DNA of 64,000 bases, from contig JAVBYI010000008.1 in NCBI GenBank assembly GCA_030824115.1, positions 248,001 through 312,000 on the forward strand. Direction: 5' to 3'. Position numbers and translations under genes: made by a program. Positions 8,711-17,855 of this stretch are shown here, piece by piece. Position 1 is the first letter of the stretch. Each line of letters begins with the position of its first letter. This DNA is from Rhodocyclaceae bacterium. GTDB taxonomy: Bacteria; Pseudomonadota; Gammaproteobacteria; Burkholderiales; Rhodocyclaceae. The notes under the pieces are model-generated. The model was not told the DNA's origin. It saw nothing but the letters and a program-made list of their open reading frames with translations, and searched no databases.

Positions 8711-11350
8711 TCAGGCCTGCTTCTGCACGGCCGCGACCAGATTGTCCGGTTCGGGCGCACGCTTGACGACCAGTACCGCGCAGTTGAGGCCACCAACCAC
8801 GCGATCCGTGGTTTGCCCGGCCAGTTTGCGCGAGAGGCCCTTGTGCTGATCATTGCCGATGATGACCAGATCCGCACCAATTTCCTGCACTGTGTCGATG
8901 ATGGCACGCTCGGGTGGCTTGGCGACAATCGCAGCCTCACAGGTGATGCCTTCGACGCGCAACAGACCAATTTTTTCGGCCACATCTTCTTCGGCTTTGG
9001 CGCGCTCGGCATCGGTGCTGGCGGCGGCCAGCACGGTGACCGGCAAGTGGGCGACCTTGGCAATCTGCGCAGCGACCTCGACGACCGTCGTACTGATCGG
9101 CGAACCGTCGGTGGTCATCAGGATGCGCTTTTGCCAGGGCTGTGCTTGCCAGTTGGCGACCAGTACATGACAGGGCGCGTTCATGATGATCTGCTGGGCG
9201 ATATCGCCAAGTAGATGCTCCTTCATGCCGCCGCGCGGCGGTCGGCGGCCAATCACCAGAATATTGCTGTCAGCGGCGGCGGCGGCGGCCACGATTTGCT
9301 CCACGGGACTTTTGCCGTGGTGGATGATGGTTTCGGTATCGACGCCGGCGATGAGCGCCTTGCGCTCTGCCTGGCCGAGCCGCACCTTGGCGATCTCGTC
9401 GTCATCGGTCGATTCGACGCTGGTCACCATGTCGAGGGTTACGCCAAAACTGCGCGCCAGCGCGATGGCGATTTCCTCGGGCGCATGGCTGAACTCGCTG
9501 CCGTCGGTCGCCAGCAGCAGGCGCTGACGGCGGAAGCCGTCGGGCAGGATGCCGGCATTGCATTCCTTGAATATGCGCGTCTTGCAGGTGCGGCAGATAT
9601 CGGGGTTGAGCGTCCAGTAAAGCGCCTTGGTGACATTGGTCATGACCGGGAAGAAAGCCCCCTCGCCGATCTCATGCGTGTAGCCGCCTTGACGCAACAT
9701 CTGCATGTTGGTTTCGTTAAGCCGGTAGAAGTAGAGACCACCGCCAAGCCGCCGCCGCCGCCGTGCTTCCTGCGCCAGCACCTCGGCACCGGCGATGTCG
9801 ATGTAGCTCAAGCCCGAGCAGGTGAGGAGCACCGACTTCTGCTGCGGGTTGTCCTCGTCAATCTGTTGCAGCACCTGCTGCACGTAGCTGGCCGCGCCAA
9901 AATAGAACGAGCCGGTAACGCGCACGATGCGCAGTTGCGGGCATTCCGGCCGACCCTTGGCGCGCACGAAGTGGTAAGCACCTTCTTCGGGTGCAGGCAC
10001 GACGGGGATGACCTCCGGCCGCGAGGTGCGATAGAGGAACATCAGCAGCGAAAGAAAGACGCCGAGGAAGATGCCGAGTTCGAGGTTGATCAGCGTACCG
10101 ATCAGTGTGGCGGCGAGAATCGCCGATTCGGCCTTGCTGGTGTGCCAGATATGTCCAATGTGGTGGAAGTCGATCAGTCCCCAGGCGACGAGGAAGAGGA
10201 TGCCGGCCATGGCGGCGTTCGGCAGGTAGGCTGCGAGCGGGGCAACGACCAGCAACACCAGCACGAGAAAGATCGAAGCGAAGACGGAAGCCAGCGGTGT
10301 CCGGGCGCCAGCTTCATAATTCACGCCACTGCGGTTGAAAGAGCCGGACGAAGCGTAGGCCGAAAAGAAACTGCCGATGATGTTGGACAGGCCCTGGCCG
10401 ATGAATTCCTGATTGCCGTCAATACGCTGCTCCGAGCGCACGGCGATGGCGCGAGCGATGGAAACTGCCTCGGTCAGCGCCAGCATGGTGATGACCAGTG
10501 CCGGGCCAACGGTTTTCTTCAGGGCATCCAGCGAGAAATCGGGCGTGGAAATCGGTGGCAGTCCCGACGGTAGCGCACCGACGGTCTTGATACCGGTAAT
10601 CTCTTGCCCGATCCAGATGTTAAGGATTTCCGCCACGATACTGCCGACGATCATTGCCGCGATCATGTAGGGAATCTTCTTGACGTAACGCTTGGTCAGG
10701 ATCCCGGTCGCGAGGGTAACGAGGCTGACTGTGAGTACCCAGGGGTTGATGTCGGCAAACTGCAGCATCAATTGATGCACGATTTCGTAGAACGGCGTGC
10801 CGCGCGGAATGGCGATGCCGAAGAAGTTCTTTACCTGACTGGCAGCGATCAGGATGGCGGCGCCGGCGGTAAACCCGATCACCACGGTGTGCGAGATGAA
10901 GTTGACCAGCGCCCCCATGCGCGCGAGACCGAGGATCAACTGGAATACGCCAACGAGGAAGGTCAGGGTCAGGACCAGGCTGATGTATTCCGCCGAGCCC
11001 GGTTCAGCCGTGTGGGAAAGTGCGGCAAAGACAGCAATGGAAATAGCCGTGGTCGGGCCGGAGACAAGGTGCCAACTGGAGCCAAACAGCGCCCCGATCA
11101 CAGCGGGCACCATGGCGGCATATAGACCGTATTGCGGGGGAAGGCCTGCGATGGTGGCGAAGGCGACGCCCTGCGGCAGGACGATCAGGGCGCCGGAAAA
11201 GCCGGCAAGGAGGTCATCCTTGAGCGTGCGGCGGGTAATCGCATGCCACCAGAGCAGGAAGGGAAAGAATTTTCCCATGGGGCCGGCAGGCAGTTTCATC
11301 TGGGCGGGATCGGGGAGATTTTCGTCGGGAAAAGACAAGCTGGAGGCCAT
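8711..11350 (-). CDS. SulP anion transporter fused to STAS and two universal-stress (Usp) domains
   Basis: An 879-aa fusion. Residues about 30-440 are the SulP membrane domain (LPQGVAFATIAGLPPQYGLYA; GQGLSNIIGSFFSAYASSGSFNRSGVN). Residues about 465-575 are a STAS domain. A linker with CRTCKTRIFKEC follows, then two Usp domains (about 610-745 and 750-870; LLLATDGSEFSHA and ILMTTDGSPISTT, with GRRPPRGG as an ATP-loop-like segment). SulP proteins move sulfate, bicarbonate or other oxyanions; substrate here is unknown. The tandem Usp tail suggests control by nucleotide binding. It is transcribed toward the terminator at 8678. Confidence 0.9.
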   Translation of the reverse strand: MASSLSFPDENLPDPAQMKLPAGPMGKFFPFLLWWHAITRRTLKDDLLAGFSGALIVLPQGVAFATIAGLPPQYGLYAAMVPAVIGALFGSSWHLVSGPTTAISIAVFAALSHTAEPGSAEYISLVLTLTFLVGVFQLILGLARMGALVNFISHTVVIGFTAGAAILIAASQVKNFFGIAIPRGTPFYEIVHQLMLQFADINPWVLTVSLVTLATGILTKRYVKKIPYMIAAMIVGSIVAEILNIWIGQEITGIKTVGALPSGLPPISTPDFSLDALKKTVGPALVITMLALTEAVSIARAIAVRSEQRIDGNQEFIGQGLSNIIGSFFSAYASSGSFNRSGVNYEAGARTPLASVFASIFLVLVLLVVAPLAAYLPNAAMAGILFLVAWGLIDFHHIGHIWHTSKAESAILAATLIGTLINLELGIFLGVFLSLLMFLYRTSRPEVIPVVPAPEEGAYHFVRAKGRPECPQLRIVRVTGSFYFGAASYVQQVLQQIDEDNPQQKSVLLTCSGLSYIDIAGAEVLAQEARRRRRLGGGLYFYRLNETNMQMLRQGGYTHEIGEGAFFPVMTNVTKALYWTLNPDICRTCKTRIFKECNAGILPDGFRRQRLLLATDGSEFSHAPEEIAIALARSFGVTLDMVTSVESTDDDEIAKVRLGQAERKALIAGVDTETIIHHGKSPVEQIVAAAAAADSNILVIGRRPPRGGMKEHLLGDIAQQIIMNAPCHVLVANWQAQPWQKRILMTTDGSPISTTVVEVAAQIAKVAHLPVTVLAAASTDAERAKAEEDVAEKIGLLRVEGITCEAAIVAKPPERAIIDTVQEIGADLVIIGNDQHKGLSRKLAGQTTDRVVGGLNCAVLVVKRAPEPDNLVAAVQKQA

Positions 11351-11439
11351 GAATATTAGCAGATGAAGATATTCGACTGCCTTCGGCGGGACGCCGCAGG
11401 TCGGTGAGCGATGCTAATCGAGTGACCGTGAAGAGAGCG

Positions 11440-12714
11440 TTAAGCAGTGGTGGGCGCCTGGAAGTCCAGGGTGACTATGGTGCCCGTCACGACGTGGCTG
11501 TGCAGCGTGATGTGCCAGCCGAGTCGATCGCCAATGCGTTTGACCAGCGACAGGCCGATACCGGTACCGGCGCTTTCCGGTCCGCGGTAATAACGCTCAA
11601 AGACGTGCTGGCGTGCTTCTGTACCGATGCCGCTGCCCGTGTCGCGTACGACCAGATGTGCCGCATCGAGTTCGACATCGATATTGCCATGCTCGGTATG
11701 GGCCACGGCATTGCGTACCAGGTTGGCGACGACGATGGCAAACAGGGCTGCCGGCACCGGCAGGGTGACTGCCTCGGTGGTTTTTAGGAGGAGTGTGGTG
11801 CCGCGCTGTTCAGCCAGCGGCTGATAGCGCACCATGCAGTCGCTGGCGATTTTCACGGCATCGCAGGGTGCCTCAAGCGGGCTTGCTTCCTCGCGGGCCA
11901 GCAGCAGGAGGGCAGCGATCAGTTCCGTCATGTCTTCCGCCGCGCGCCCGATGCGAGCAACGCGCTGTTGCTGAACAGTTGTCAGGGTAGGGTCGTCGGT
12001 TAGCACTTCGGCGGCGCCGCGAATGACCGCGAGCGGTGTGCGCAGTTCATGGCTGGCATCGGCAGCGAAACTGCGCTCACGTTCGATGAAGGCGGCCAGA
12101 CGTGCCAGATAACGGTCGAAGGCGCGGGCGAGTTCGTCGATTTCGTCGCCCGGGTCGGAATCGCGTGACAAGCGCGGCGGCTTTTCCGGGTCGGCCCCGC
12201 TGACCGCATGAGCGAATTCGGTAACCGGTGCGATGACCCGTCCGGCGAACCATAGCCCACCGATTGTGGCGAACAAGGTCATGAGTGTCGCCCCGGCGAT
12301 CAGGTAGGCGAGAAAACGCTGTTCGCGCCGCTTTTGCCGAGTTTCGTTGAACAGCAGCACAAAGCGTTCGTTGCCCTGGTCGGCGACATCGACGCGGTGC
12401 GGGATGCCATCGAGGACGATTTCATGGCGCCCCGGCGGCAGCGTGGCAATCGCGGCCGGGAGTTCGGTGGCCGTGTCACCCGGCTTGATCAGATAGCCGC
12501 TCAGACTGGCTGTGGCAGGGGGCAGGGAGTTGGGATTGCGTGCGCGTCGCGCCATGTAGTCCGCCAGTTCTGCATCGAGTGTTTCATCCATCAGGCGGCG
12601 TGAGACATCGTGAGCCGCGAACCAGATGCCGAGGGCAAGCAGCAGACTCAGGAGGGCGCCCAGACCGGCGAAGGCGAGGGCGACGCGAAAGCGCAGGCTA
12701 TGGCGGCGGCGCAT
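11440..12714 (-). CDS. two-component sensor histidine kinase
   Basis: A 424-aa inner-membrane kinase. It has an N-terminal membrane segment (VALAFAGLGALLSLLLALGIWF), a periplasmic loop of about 130 residues, a second membrane segment, HAMP, and an H-box SHELRTPLAVIRG. The C-terminal HATPase region has NLVRNAVAHT, VRDTGSGIG and GTGIGLSLVKRI. The ATG at 12714 is chosen because the longer frame (to 13068) only runs through the response-regulator gene in another frame. Its start overlaps the upstream regulator gene by 17 bases, so the two are coupled. Signal unknown. Confidence 0.9.
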   Translation of the reverse strand: MRRRHSLRFRVALAFAGLGALLSLLLALGIWFAAHDVSRRLMDETLDAELADYMARRARNPNSLPPATASLSGYLIKPGDTATELPAAIATLPPGRHEIVLDGIPHRVDVADQGNERFVLLFNETRQKRREQRFLAYLIAGATLMTLFATIGGLWFAGRVIAPVTEFAHAVSGADPEKPPRLSRDSDPGDEIDELARAFDRYLARLAAFIERERSFAADASHELRTPLAVIRGAAEVLTDDPTLTTVQQQRVARIGRAAEDMTELIAALLLLAREEASPLEAPCDAVKIASDCMVRYQPLAEQRGTTLLLKTTEAVTLPVPAALFAIVVANLVRNAVAHTEHGNIDVELDAAHLVVRDTGSGIGTEARQHVFERYYRGPESAGTGIGLSLVKRIGDRLGWHITLHSHVVTGTIVTLDFQAPTTA

Positions 12715-13429
12715 CGATATCCGGCGGTGAGATGCGCCAGCCGATGCCCCGCAGGGTGTGGAGCAGAGGCTGGTCGAAGGGTTTGTCGATGGCAGTACGC
12801 AGGGTGTGCAAGTGCGTGCGCAGGGCATCGGAGTCAGGGGGCGCGTCGCCCCAGATGCTGCGTTCCAGCGCTTCACGAACCACCACGCGTGGACTGGCAC
12901 GCAGCAGTGTCTCGAGCATGCGCAAGGGAATCGGTGGCAACTCGATGCTGCGGCCGGCACGGGTGATGCGCAGGGTCGTAGGGTCGAATACAAGATCGGC
13001 CACCTGCAGGATTTGCGGTGCCATCGTGGCGTGGCTACGGCGAGCCAGTGCCTGCACGCGTGCGACAACTTCGCGCAGGGCGAAGGGTTTGATCAGGTAG
13101 TCGTCGGCCCCGGCTTCGAGGCCGGCCACCTTATCGTCAAGGGTGTCGCGTGCGGTCAGCATCAGGATCGGGGTCAGGTTGCCGCTTTCTTCGCGCAGCC
13201 GGCGACACAGAGTAATGCCATCGATACCCGGCAGGATCAGGTCCAGCAGGATAACGTCGAATACTTGTGTGCAGGCCAGATGCAGGCCGGTTAGTCCATC
13301 ACCGGCAGCATCGACCAGATGGCCTTGCGCTTCCAGATAATCGACCAGATTGGCCGCGAGATCGGGATTGTCCTCGATCACGAGAATTTTCAAGGGCGGT
13401 TGGGCTGTGAGGGCTGGCATGGACTGCAT
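12698..13429 (-). CDS. OmpR/PhoB-family response regulator
   Basis: About 243 aa. The receiver domain has VIEDNPD, the phosphoacceptor in ILLDLILPGIDG, and the LTARD and KPFALRE switch segments. A winged-helix DNA-binding domain follows (about residues 150-235; ALRTHLHTLRTAI and LHTLRGIGWRI). The start is ATG 13429 or ATG 13420. The longest frame to 13513 would read through a dispersed 24-bp repeat just upstream and is less likely. It forms a pair with the overlapping histidine kinase. Target genes unknown; the nearest divergent gene is the SulP transporter at 13615. Confidence 0.9.
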   Translation of the reverse strand: MQSMPALTAQPPLKILVIEDNPDLAANLVDYLEAQGHLVDAAGDGLTGLHLACTQVFDVILLDLILPGIDGITLCRRLREESGNLTPILMLTARDTLDDKVAGLEAGADDYLIKPFALREVVARVQALARRSHATMAPQILQVADLVFDPTTLRITRAGRSIELPPIPLRMLETLLRASPRVVVREALERSIWGDAPPDSDALRTHLHTLRTAIDKPFDQPLLHTLRGIGWRISPPDIDAPPP

Positions 13430-13442
13430 TATCACCCGCTGA

Positions 13443-13466
13443 AAAAGTCGGCGCTGGCAGGACGGC
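13443..13466 (-). repeat. dispersed 24-bp repeat, copy 2 (intergenic)
   Basis: Perfect minus-strand copy (core AAAAGTCGGCGCTGGCA, then GGACGGC on the plus strand). It lies 14 bases upstream of the response-regulator start, in the regulator/SulP intergenic region. Confidence 0.85.
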
Positions 13467-13614
13467 ACCTGTGTCGTGTTGCAGTGCCGAAATACGCTGC
13501 CCTGATTAGTCAATAAAAATCCTGTCGGTTGAGGCCAGGGTGGGGCTGTTAATATCGCAAGCTCCGTTAAGAAACCGTTAAATCTCGGCGCTATCCGCCC
13601 CTGACGACTCGATC

Positions 13615-15735
13615 ATGACCCTTCCGCCCCTGCTGCAACGTTTCCTGCCCTTCCTGCGCTGGTTTCCTTATGGTGGCGCGACATTGCGTGCCGACTTCCT
13701 CGCCGGGCTGACCGTCGCTCTGGTGCTGGTGCCACAGTCGATGGCCTATGCCCAGCTCGCCGGCCTGCCGGCCTACTACGGCCTCTACGCGGCCTTCCTG
13801 CCGGTGGCGGTGGCCTCGCTGTGGGGCTCGTCGAACCAGCTGGGTACCGGGCCGGTGGCGGTAGCTTCGCTGCTGACGGCCTCCTCGTTGACGCCGCTGG
13901 CGGCACCGGGGTCGGATGCCTTCGTCGCTCTGGCCATCATGCTGGCGCTGATGGTGGGCATCGTGCAATTGGCGCTCGGCGTCTTCAAGCTCGGCGTGGT
14001 GGTGAATTTCCTCTCGCATCCGGTCATCGTCGGCTTTACCAACGCGGCGGCGATGATTATCGGCCTGTCGCAGTTCAACAAGCTGATGGGCGTGCCGATG
14101 GGCCGTTCGGAATCCTTCATCAACGACATCTGGGGCGTGCTGCAGCTGGCGGGTGATACCCATATGCCGACGCTGGCGATGGGCGTGACGGCGATTGCCA
14201 TCATGTGGGTGATCCGCAAAAAAGCGCCCAAGCTGCCGGGTGTGCTGATTGCTGTGGCGCTGACGACCATTGTTTCGTGGCAGATCGGTTTCGAACGCAA
14301 TGCGACGGCGACGCTGGAGCAGATTGCCGAACCCGAGGCCAAGTTGCTGCTCGGCGAGTTCGTGCGCACCGAAGAGCGCATCAAGGAAATCAACGAACAG
14401 ATTCTCGGCAAGTCGGCCGAAGTCAAGAAGCTGCATCAGTCGGGCGCCGAGAGGGCCCACGACGCGGCGACGCTGCATTACGAGATCGAACTGGCGAAGC
14501 TACAACTCAAGGATCGCGAAGACGAGAATCGCAAGCGCAACCGTGCGCTGCGCAGCTTTGTCTTCGAGCAGGTGCTGGACGCCGAGGGGACGGCGGCGCA
14601 GTTCTATGCCCAGGGCAAGCTGCCAGCTGGCGCACAGTCCGATGGTCATCTCTGGCGCATTGCCAAGGCTAGCAGCGGCAGTCTCAGGCTGACTGGCGGC
14701 GGCGAAGTGGTCGGCAGGATTCCCGAGGGCCTGCCATCGATTGGCCTGCCCAAGTTTTCCCTCGAAATGATCGGCAGCCTGCTCTCCGCGGCCATCGTCA
14801 TTTCGCTGGTTGGATTTATGGAAGCCATTTCAATCGCCAAGGCCATCGCCGCCAAGACCAAGGACAAGATCGACCCGAACCAGGAGCTGATCGGCCAGGG
14901 CCTGTCGAACCTGATTGGCAGCCTGACCCAGGCCTTCCCGGTTTCCGGCTCCTTCTCGCGTTCGGCGGTCAATATCAACGCAGGGGCCAAGACCGGCATG
15001 TCCTCGGTGATCACCGCAGCCTTTGTGCTGTTGACGTTGCTATTCCTCACGCCACTGCTCTATCACCTGCCGCAGGCCGTGTTGGCTGCAGTGATCATCA
15101 TGGCGGTGATTGGTCTGATCAACTTTGGTGCCGTCAAACATGCTTGGCAGGCCAACAAGCATGACGGCATCGCTTCCGTCGTCACTTTCATCGCCACGCT
15201 GGCTGCCGCGCCGCACCTCGACAAAGGCATCATGGTCGGTGCGGGGCTGGCGATCATTCTTTATTTGTATCGCACCATGTCGCCGCGCGTGGCTATTCTT
15301 GGCCGTTATCACGACGGCACGCTGCGCGACGTCAAGGTCAATAATCTGCCGGAATCCAAGCTCATTGTTGCCGTGCGGTTTGACGGACGACTGTATTTCG
15401 CCAATGTTTCCTACTTTGAAGATGCCATTCTTGAAGCTGTGGCCAACAACCCTCAGGTTTCGTACTTGCTGGTGGTGGCTGATGGCATCAACGAACTGGA
15501 TGCCTCAGGCGAGGAGGTGGTGCATCACCTGGTCGAGCGCCTGCGTTCCAACGGCATCACGGTGATGTTCTCTGGCCTCAAGAAGCAGGTGATTGACGTC
15601 ATGCGAGCCACGCACCTGCTGGACTACATTGGCCAGGACAATATCTTCGCGACGGCCGACCAGGCGATCGAAACAGCGTATGCGGCCGCTTCGGCAGCAG
15701 GCAAGGAACACGGTTCCACCCTGCTGAAAAAATAA
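13615..15735 (+). CDS. SulP-family anion (possibly bicarbonate) transporter with internal coiled-coil insertion and STAS domain
   Basis: A 706-aa SulP protein. It opens with the SulP signature VPQSMAYAQLAGLPAYYGLYA and later has GQGLSNLIGSLTQAFPVSGSFSRSAVN. A STAS domain ends the protein (about residues 575-690). Unusually, about 135 charged residues (roughly 225-362) interrupt the membrane domain; they are strongly helical/coiled-coil (FVRTEERIKEINEQILGKSA; ELAKLQLKDREDENRKRNRA). It is followed within 70 bases by a gamma-carbonic anhydrase gene and then SQR and the DabA locus. Bicarbonate or sulfate transport are both plausible; the neighbours favour bicarbonate, which is inference. Confidence 0.88.
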   Translation: MTLPPLLQRFLPFLRWFPYGGATLRADFLAGLTVALVLVPQSMAYAQLAGLPAYYGLYAAFLPVAVASLWGSSNQLGTGPVAVASLLTASSLTPLAAPGSDAFVALAIMLALMVGIVQLALGVFKLGVVVNFLSHPVIVGFTNAAAMIIGLSQFNKLMGVPMGRSESFINDIWGVLQLAGDTHMPTLAMGVTAIAIMWVIRKKAPKLPGVLIAVALTTIVSWQIGFERNATATLEQIAEPEAKLLLGEFVRTEERIKEINEQILGKSAEVKKLHQSGAERAHDAATLHYEIELAKLQLKDREDENRKRNRALRSFVFEQVLDAEGTAAQFYAQGKLPAGAQSDGHLWRIAKASSGSLRLTGGGEVVGRIPEGLPSIGLPKFSLEMIGSLLSAAIVISLVGFMEAISIAKAIAAKTKDKIDPNQELIGQGLSNLIGSLTQAFPVSGSFSRSAVNINAGAKTGMSSVITAAFVLLTLLFLTPLLYHLPQAVLAAVIIMAVIGLINFGAVKHAWQANKHDGIASVVTFIATLAAAPHLDKGIMVGAGLAIILYLYRTMSPRVAILGRYHDGTLRDVKVNNLPESKLIVAVRFDGRLYFANVSYFEDAILEAVANNPQVSYLLVVADGINELDASGEEVVHHLVERLRSNGITVMFSGLKKQVIDVMRATHLLDYIGQDNIFATADQAIETAYAAASAAGKEHGSTLLKK

Positions 15736-15805
15736 CATGGGGGGCCTGTGGTGGGATCGAGAGTGGGGATATCATTTCGCGCTATCTCATTAGCGTACGC
15801 TCATC

Positions 15806-16366
15806 ATGATCCGCAAAAATCCTAGTGGTGACATCCCTGTTGTCCATGAGTCGGCCTTTGTCGACCCTACCGCGATCCTGTGCGGCAAAGTCGTGGTCGA
15901 GGCAAACGTCTTTATCGGTCCCTACGCCGTGATCCGCGCTGACGAGGTCGACGATAACGGTGAGATGGAGTCGATCGTCATCGGTGAAGGTTCGAACATT
16001 CAGGATGGTGTGGTGATCCACTGCAAGGCGGGCGGCGGAGTGACGATCGGGCGTTCCAGTTCCATCGCACACCGTTCCATTGTCCATGGGCCGTGCGTGG
16101 TCGGAAGTAACGTGTTTATCGGCTTCAATTCCGTCCTGTTTAACTGCGAAGTTGGCGATGGTTCGGTAGTACGCCACAACTCGGTGGTCGAGGGGTGCCA
16201 CGTTCCGCCCGGCTTCTATATTCCTTCCACCACCAATATTCATTCCGACGAAGAGTTGGCCCGCATACAGCCGGTAACGGGTGATGCCACGAGTTTTTCT
16301 GAGAGTGTGGCAGAGGCAAATCGTACTCTGGTGCGCGGTTATAACCGCATCCGCAATGAGTTCTGA
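15806..16366 (+). CDS. gamma-class carbonic anhydrase-like hexapeptide protein
   Basis: A 186-aa left-handed beta-helix protein of the Cam/CamH family. The three zinc histidines of Cam have clear counterparts at H72 (VVIHCKAG), H89 and H94 (SSIAHRSIVHG), with the expected 5-residue spacing of the last two. Upstream is AVIRADE, the conserved turn that contains the family arginine and aspartate. It should interconvert CO2 and bicarbonate in the cytoplasm as a trimer; activity must be inferred because some family members are inactive. Position between a SulP transporter and the DabA operon supports a role in inorganic carbon supply. Confidence 0.87.
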   Translation: MIRKNPSGDIPVVHESAFVDPTAILCGKVVVEANVFIGPYAVIRADEVDDNGEMESIVIGEGSNIQDGVVIHCKAGGGVTIGRSSSIAHRSIVHGPCVVGSNVFIGFNSVLFNCEVGDGSVVRHNSVVEGCHVPPGFYIPSTTNIHSDEELARIQPVTGDATSFSESVAEANRTLVRGYNRIRNEF

Positions 16367-16374
16367 TCAGGGCT

Positions 16375-16398
16375 GCCGTCCTGCCAGCGCCGACTTTT
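16375..16398 (+). repeat. dispersed 24-bp repeat, copy 3 (intergenic)
   Basis: Perfect copy starting 9 bases after the gamma-carbonic anhydrase stop codon, upstream of the SQR gene. Confidence 0.85.
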
Positions 16399-16426
16399 AC
16401 GGGTCGAAGGCTTGTCTAACTGTGAT

Positions 16427-16446
16427 AAAACTGCTGAGTTTTGACA
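16427..16446 (+). promoter_or_regulatory. inverted repeat overlapping a TTGACA box upstream of sqr
   Basis: AAAACT-GCTG-AGTTTT is a perfect 6-base inverted repeat whose right arm runs into TTGACA (16441-16446), a consensus -35 hexamer. I do not see a good -10 at 17 bases, so the promoter call is weak. The arrangement could be an operator for the downstream SQR gene. Confidence 0.35.
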
Positions 16447-16543
16447 GAATTTCTTGCTTATTCTGCAAACTCAACGGTCGATGAAGGTATTTCTGCCATC
16501 AGCGATTTGTTCATCCAATAACTATTACTAGAGGAAAACTTAC

Positions 16544-17815
16544 ATGGCACACATCGTCATCCTTGGCGCCGGCATTGGTGGTCTGAACGCGGCTTACGAC
16601 ATGAAGGAAAAGGTCGGCCCCAACGACAAGGTTACGGTCGTAAGCGACAATCCCTACTTCCAGTTCACTCCCTCGAACCCGTGGGTTGCCGTGAGCTGGC
16701 GGACGCGCGAGGACATCACCTTCGATCTCGCCCCCTGTCTTGAGAAGAAGGGCATTGGCCTGATCGCCAAGGGCGCCAAGCGTGTGCATCCCGAAGAGAA
16801 TCGCATCGAGTTGATTGACGGCGAGTCGGTGAGTTATGACTACCTGATCATCGCGACCGGCCCCAAGCTGGCCTTTGATGAGGTCGAAGGTCTCGGCCCC
16901 GAAGGCCATACCCAGTCGATCTGCACGGTCAACCATGCTGAAAATTCAGCCAAGGCCTGGGATGCGTTCGTCAAGGATCCCGGCCACATTGTCGTGGGTG
17001 CTGCGCAGGGGGCTTCCTGCTATGGCCCGGCCTACGAATTTGCCATGATCATGGATACCGACCTGCGCCGCCGCAAAATTCGCAGCAAGGTGCCGATGAC
17101 TTTCGTGACCGCCGAACCGTATGTGGGCCATCTGGGCCTGGGCGGGGTGGGTGATTCCAAGGGCATGATCGAGTCCATTTTGCGCGAGAAGCACATCAAG
17201 TGGATCTGCAACGCCAAGGTGACCAAGGTCGAGGCGGGCAAGATGTTTGTCGCTGAGCACAACGAGGATGGCAGCGTCAAGAAGGAACATGAACTGGCTT
17301 TCAAGTATTCGATGATGCTGCCGGCCTTCAAGGGTATCGACGCGGTGTTCGGCATCGAAGGTCTGGCCAATCCTCGTGGCTTCACCCTGATCGACGAGTT
17401 CCAGCGCAACCCGAAGTTCAAAAACATCTATTCGGTCGGTGTCTGCGTCGCCATCCCGCCGGTGGAAGCCACACCGATTCCGGTCGGTACGCCCAAGACC
17501 GGCTACATGATCGAGTCGATGGTCACCGCTTCGGTGCACAACATCCGTCTGGCGATGGATGGCAAGGAGCCGGACCAGAAGGCCACCTGGAATGCCGTCT
17601 GCCTCGCCGACTTCGGCGACAACGGTGCGGCCTTCGTCGCCATTCCGCAGATTCCGCCGCGCAATGTCAGCTGGTTCGCGAAAGGCAAGTGGGTGCATCT
17701 GGCCAAGGTCGGTTTCGAAAAATACTTCATGCGCAAGATGAAGAAAGGCGACACCGAGCCGGCGTTTGAAAAGTATGTGCTCAAACTGATGGGGGTACAT
17801 CGCCTGCAGAAGTGA
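16544..17815 (+). CDS. sqr: sulfide:quinone oxidoreductase (SQR)
   Basis: A 423-aa FAD protein of the disulfide reductase fold that oxidises sulfide and passes electrons to quinone at the membrane surface. The FAD motif is VILGAGIGGLNAAYDM. The three cysteines essential in Rhodobacter-type SQR have counterparts at C127 (SICTVNHA), C159 (GASCYGPAYEFA) and C353 (NAVCLADFGD). The quinone-site segment IPPVEATPIPVGTPKTG is intact, and the C-terminal amphipathic region (FEKYFMRKMKKG) fits membrane attachment. AGAGGAAAAC gives a good ribosome site. It lies 40 bases before the first gene of the DabA operon, so sulfide-derived quinol and carbon uptake may be co-expressed. Confidence 0.92.
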   Translation: MAHIVILGAGIGGLNAAYDMKEKVGPNDKVTVVSDNPYFQFTPSNPWVAVSWRTREDITFDLAPCLEKKGIGLIAKGAKRVHPEENRIELIDGESVSYDYLIIATGPKLAFDEVEGLGPEGHTQSICTVNHAENSAKAWDAFVKDPGHIVVGAAQGASCYGPAYEFAMIMDTDLRRRKIRSKVPMTFVTAEPYVGHLGLGGVGDSKGMIESILREKHIKWICNAKVTKVEAGKMFVAEHNEDGSVKKEHELAFKYSMMLPAFKGIDAVFGIEGLANPRGFTLIDEFQRNPKFKNIYSVGVCVAIPPVEATPIPVGTPKTGYMIESMVTASVHNIRLAMDGKEPDQKATWNAVCLADFGDNGAAFVAIPQIPPRNVSWFAKGKWVHLAKVGFEKYFMRKMKKGDTEPAFEKYVLKLMGVHRLQK

Positions 17816-17855
17816 GACTGGCTTGAGCGGCAGATGATTTTGATTTGAGATTCCC

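Noticed and set aside
12715..13068. N-terminal extension of the histidine kinase
   Set aside because: The extra residues are the response-regulator gene read in another frame, and a good ATG exists at 12714.
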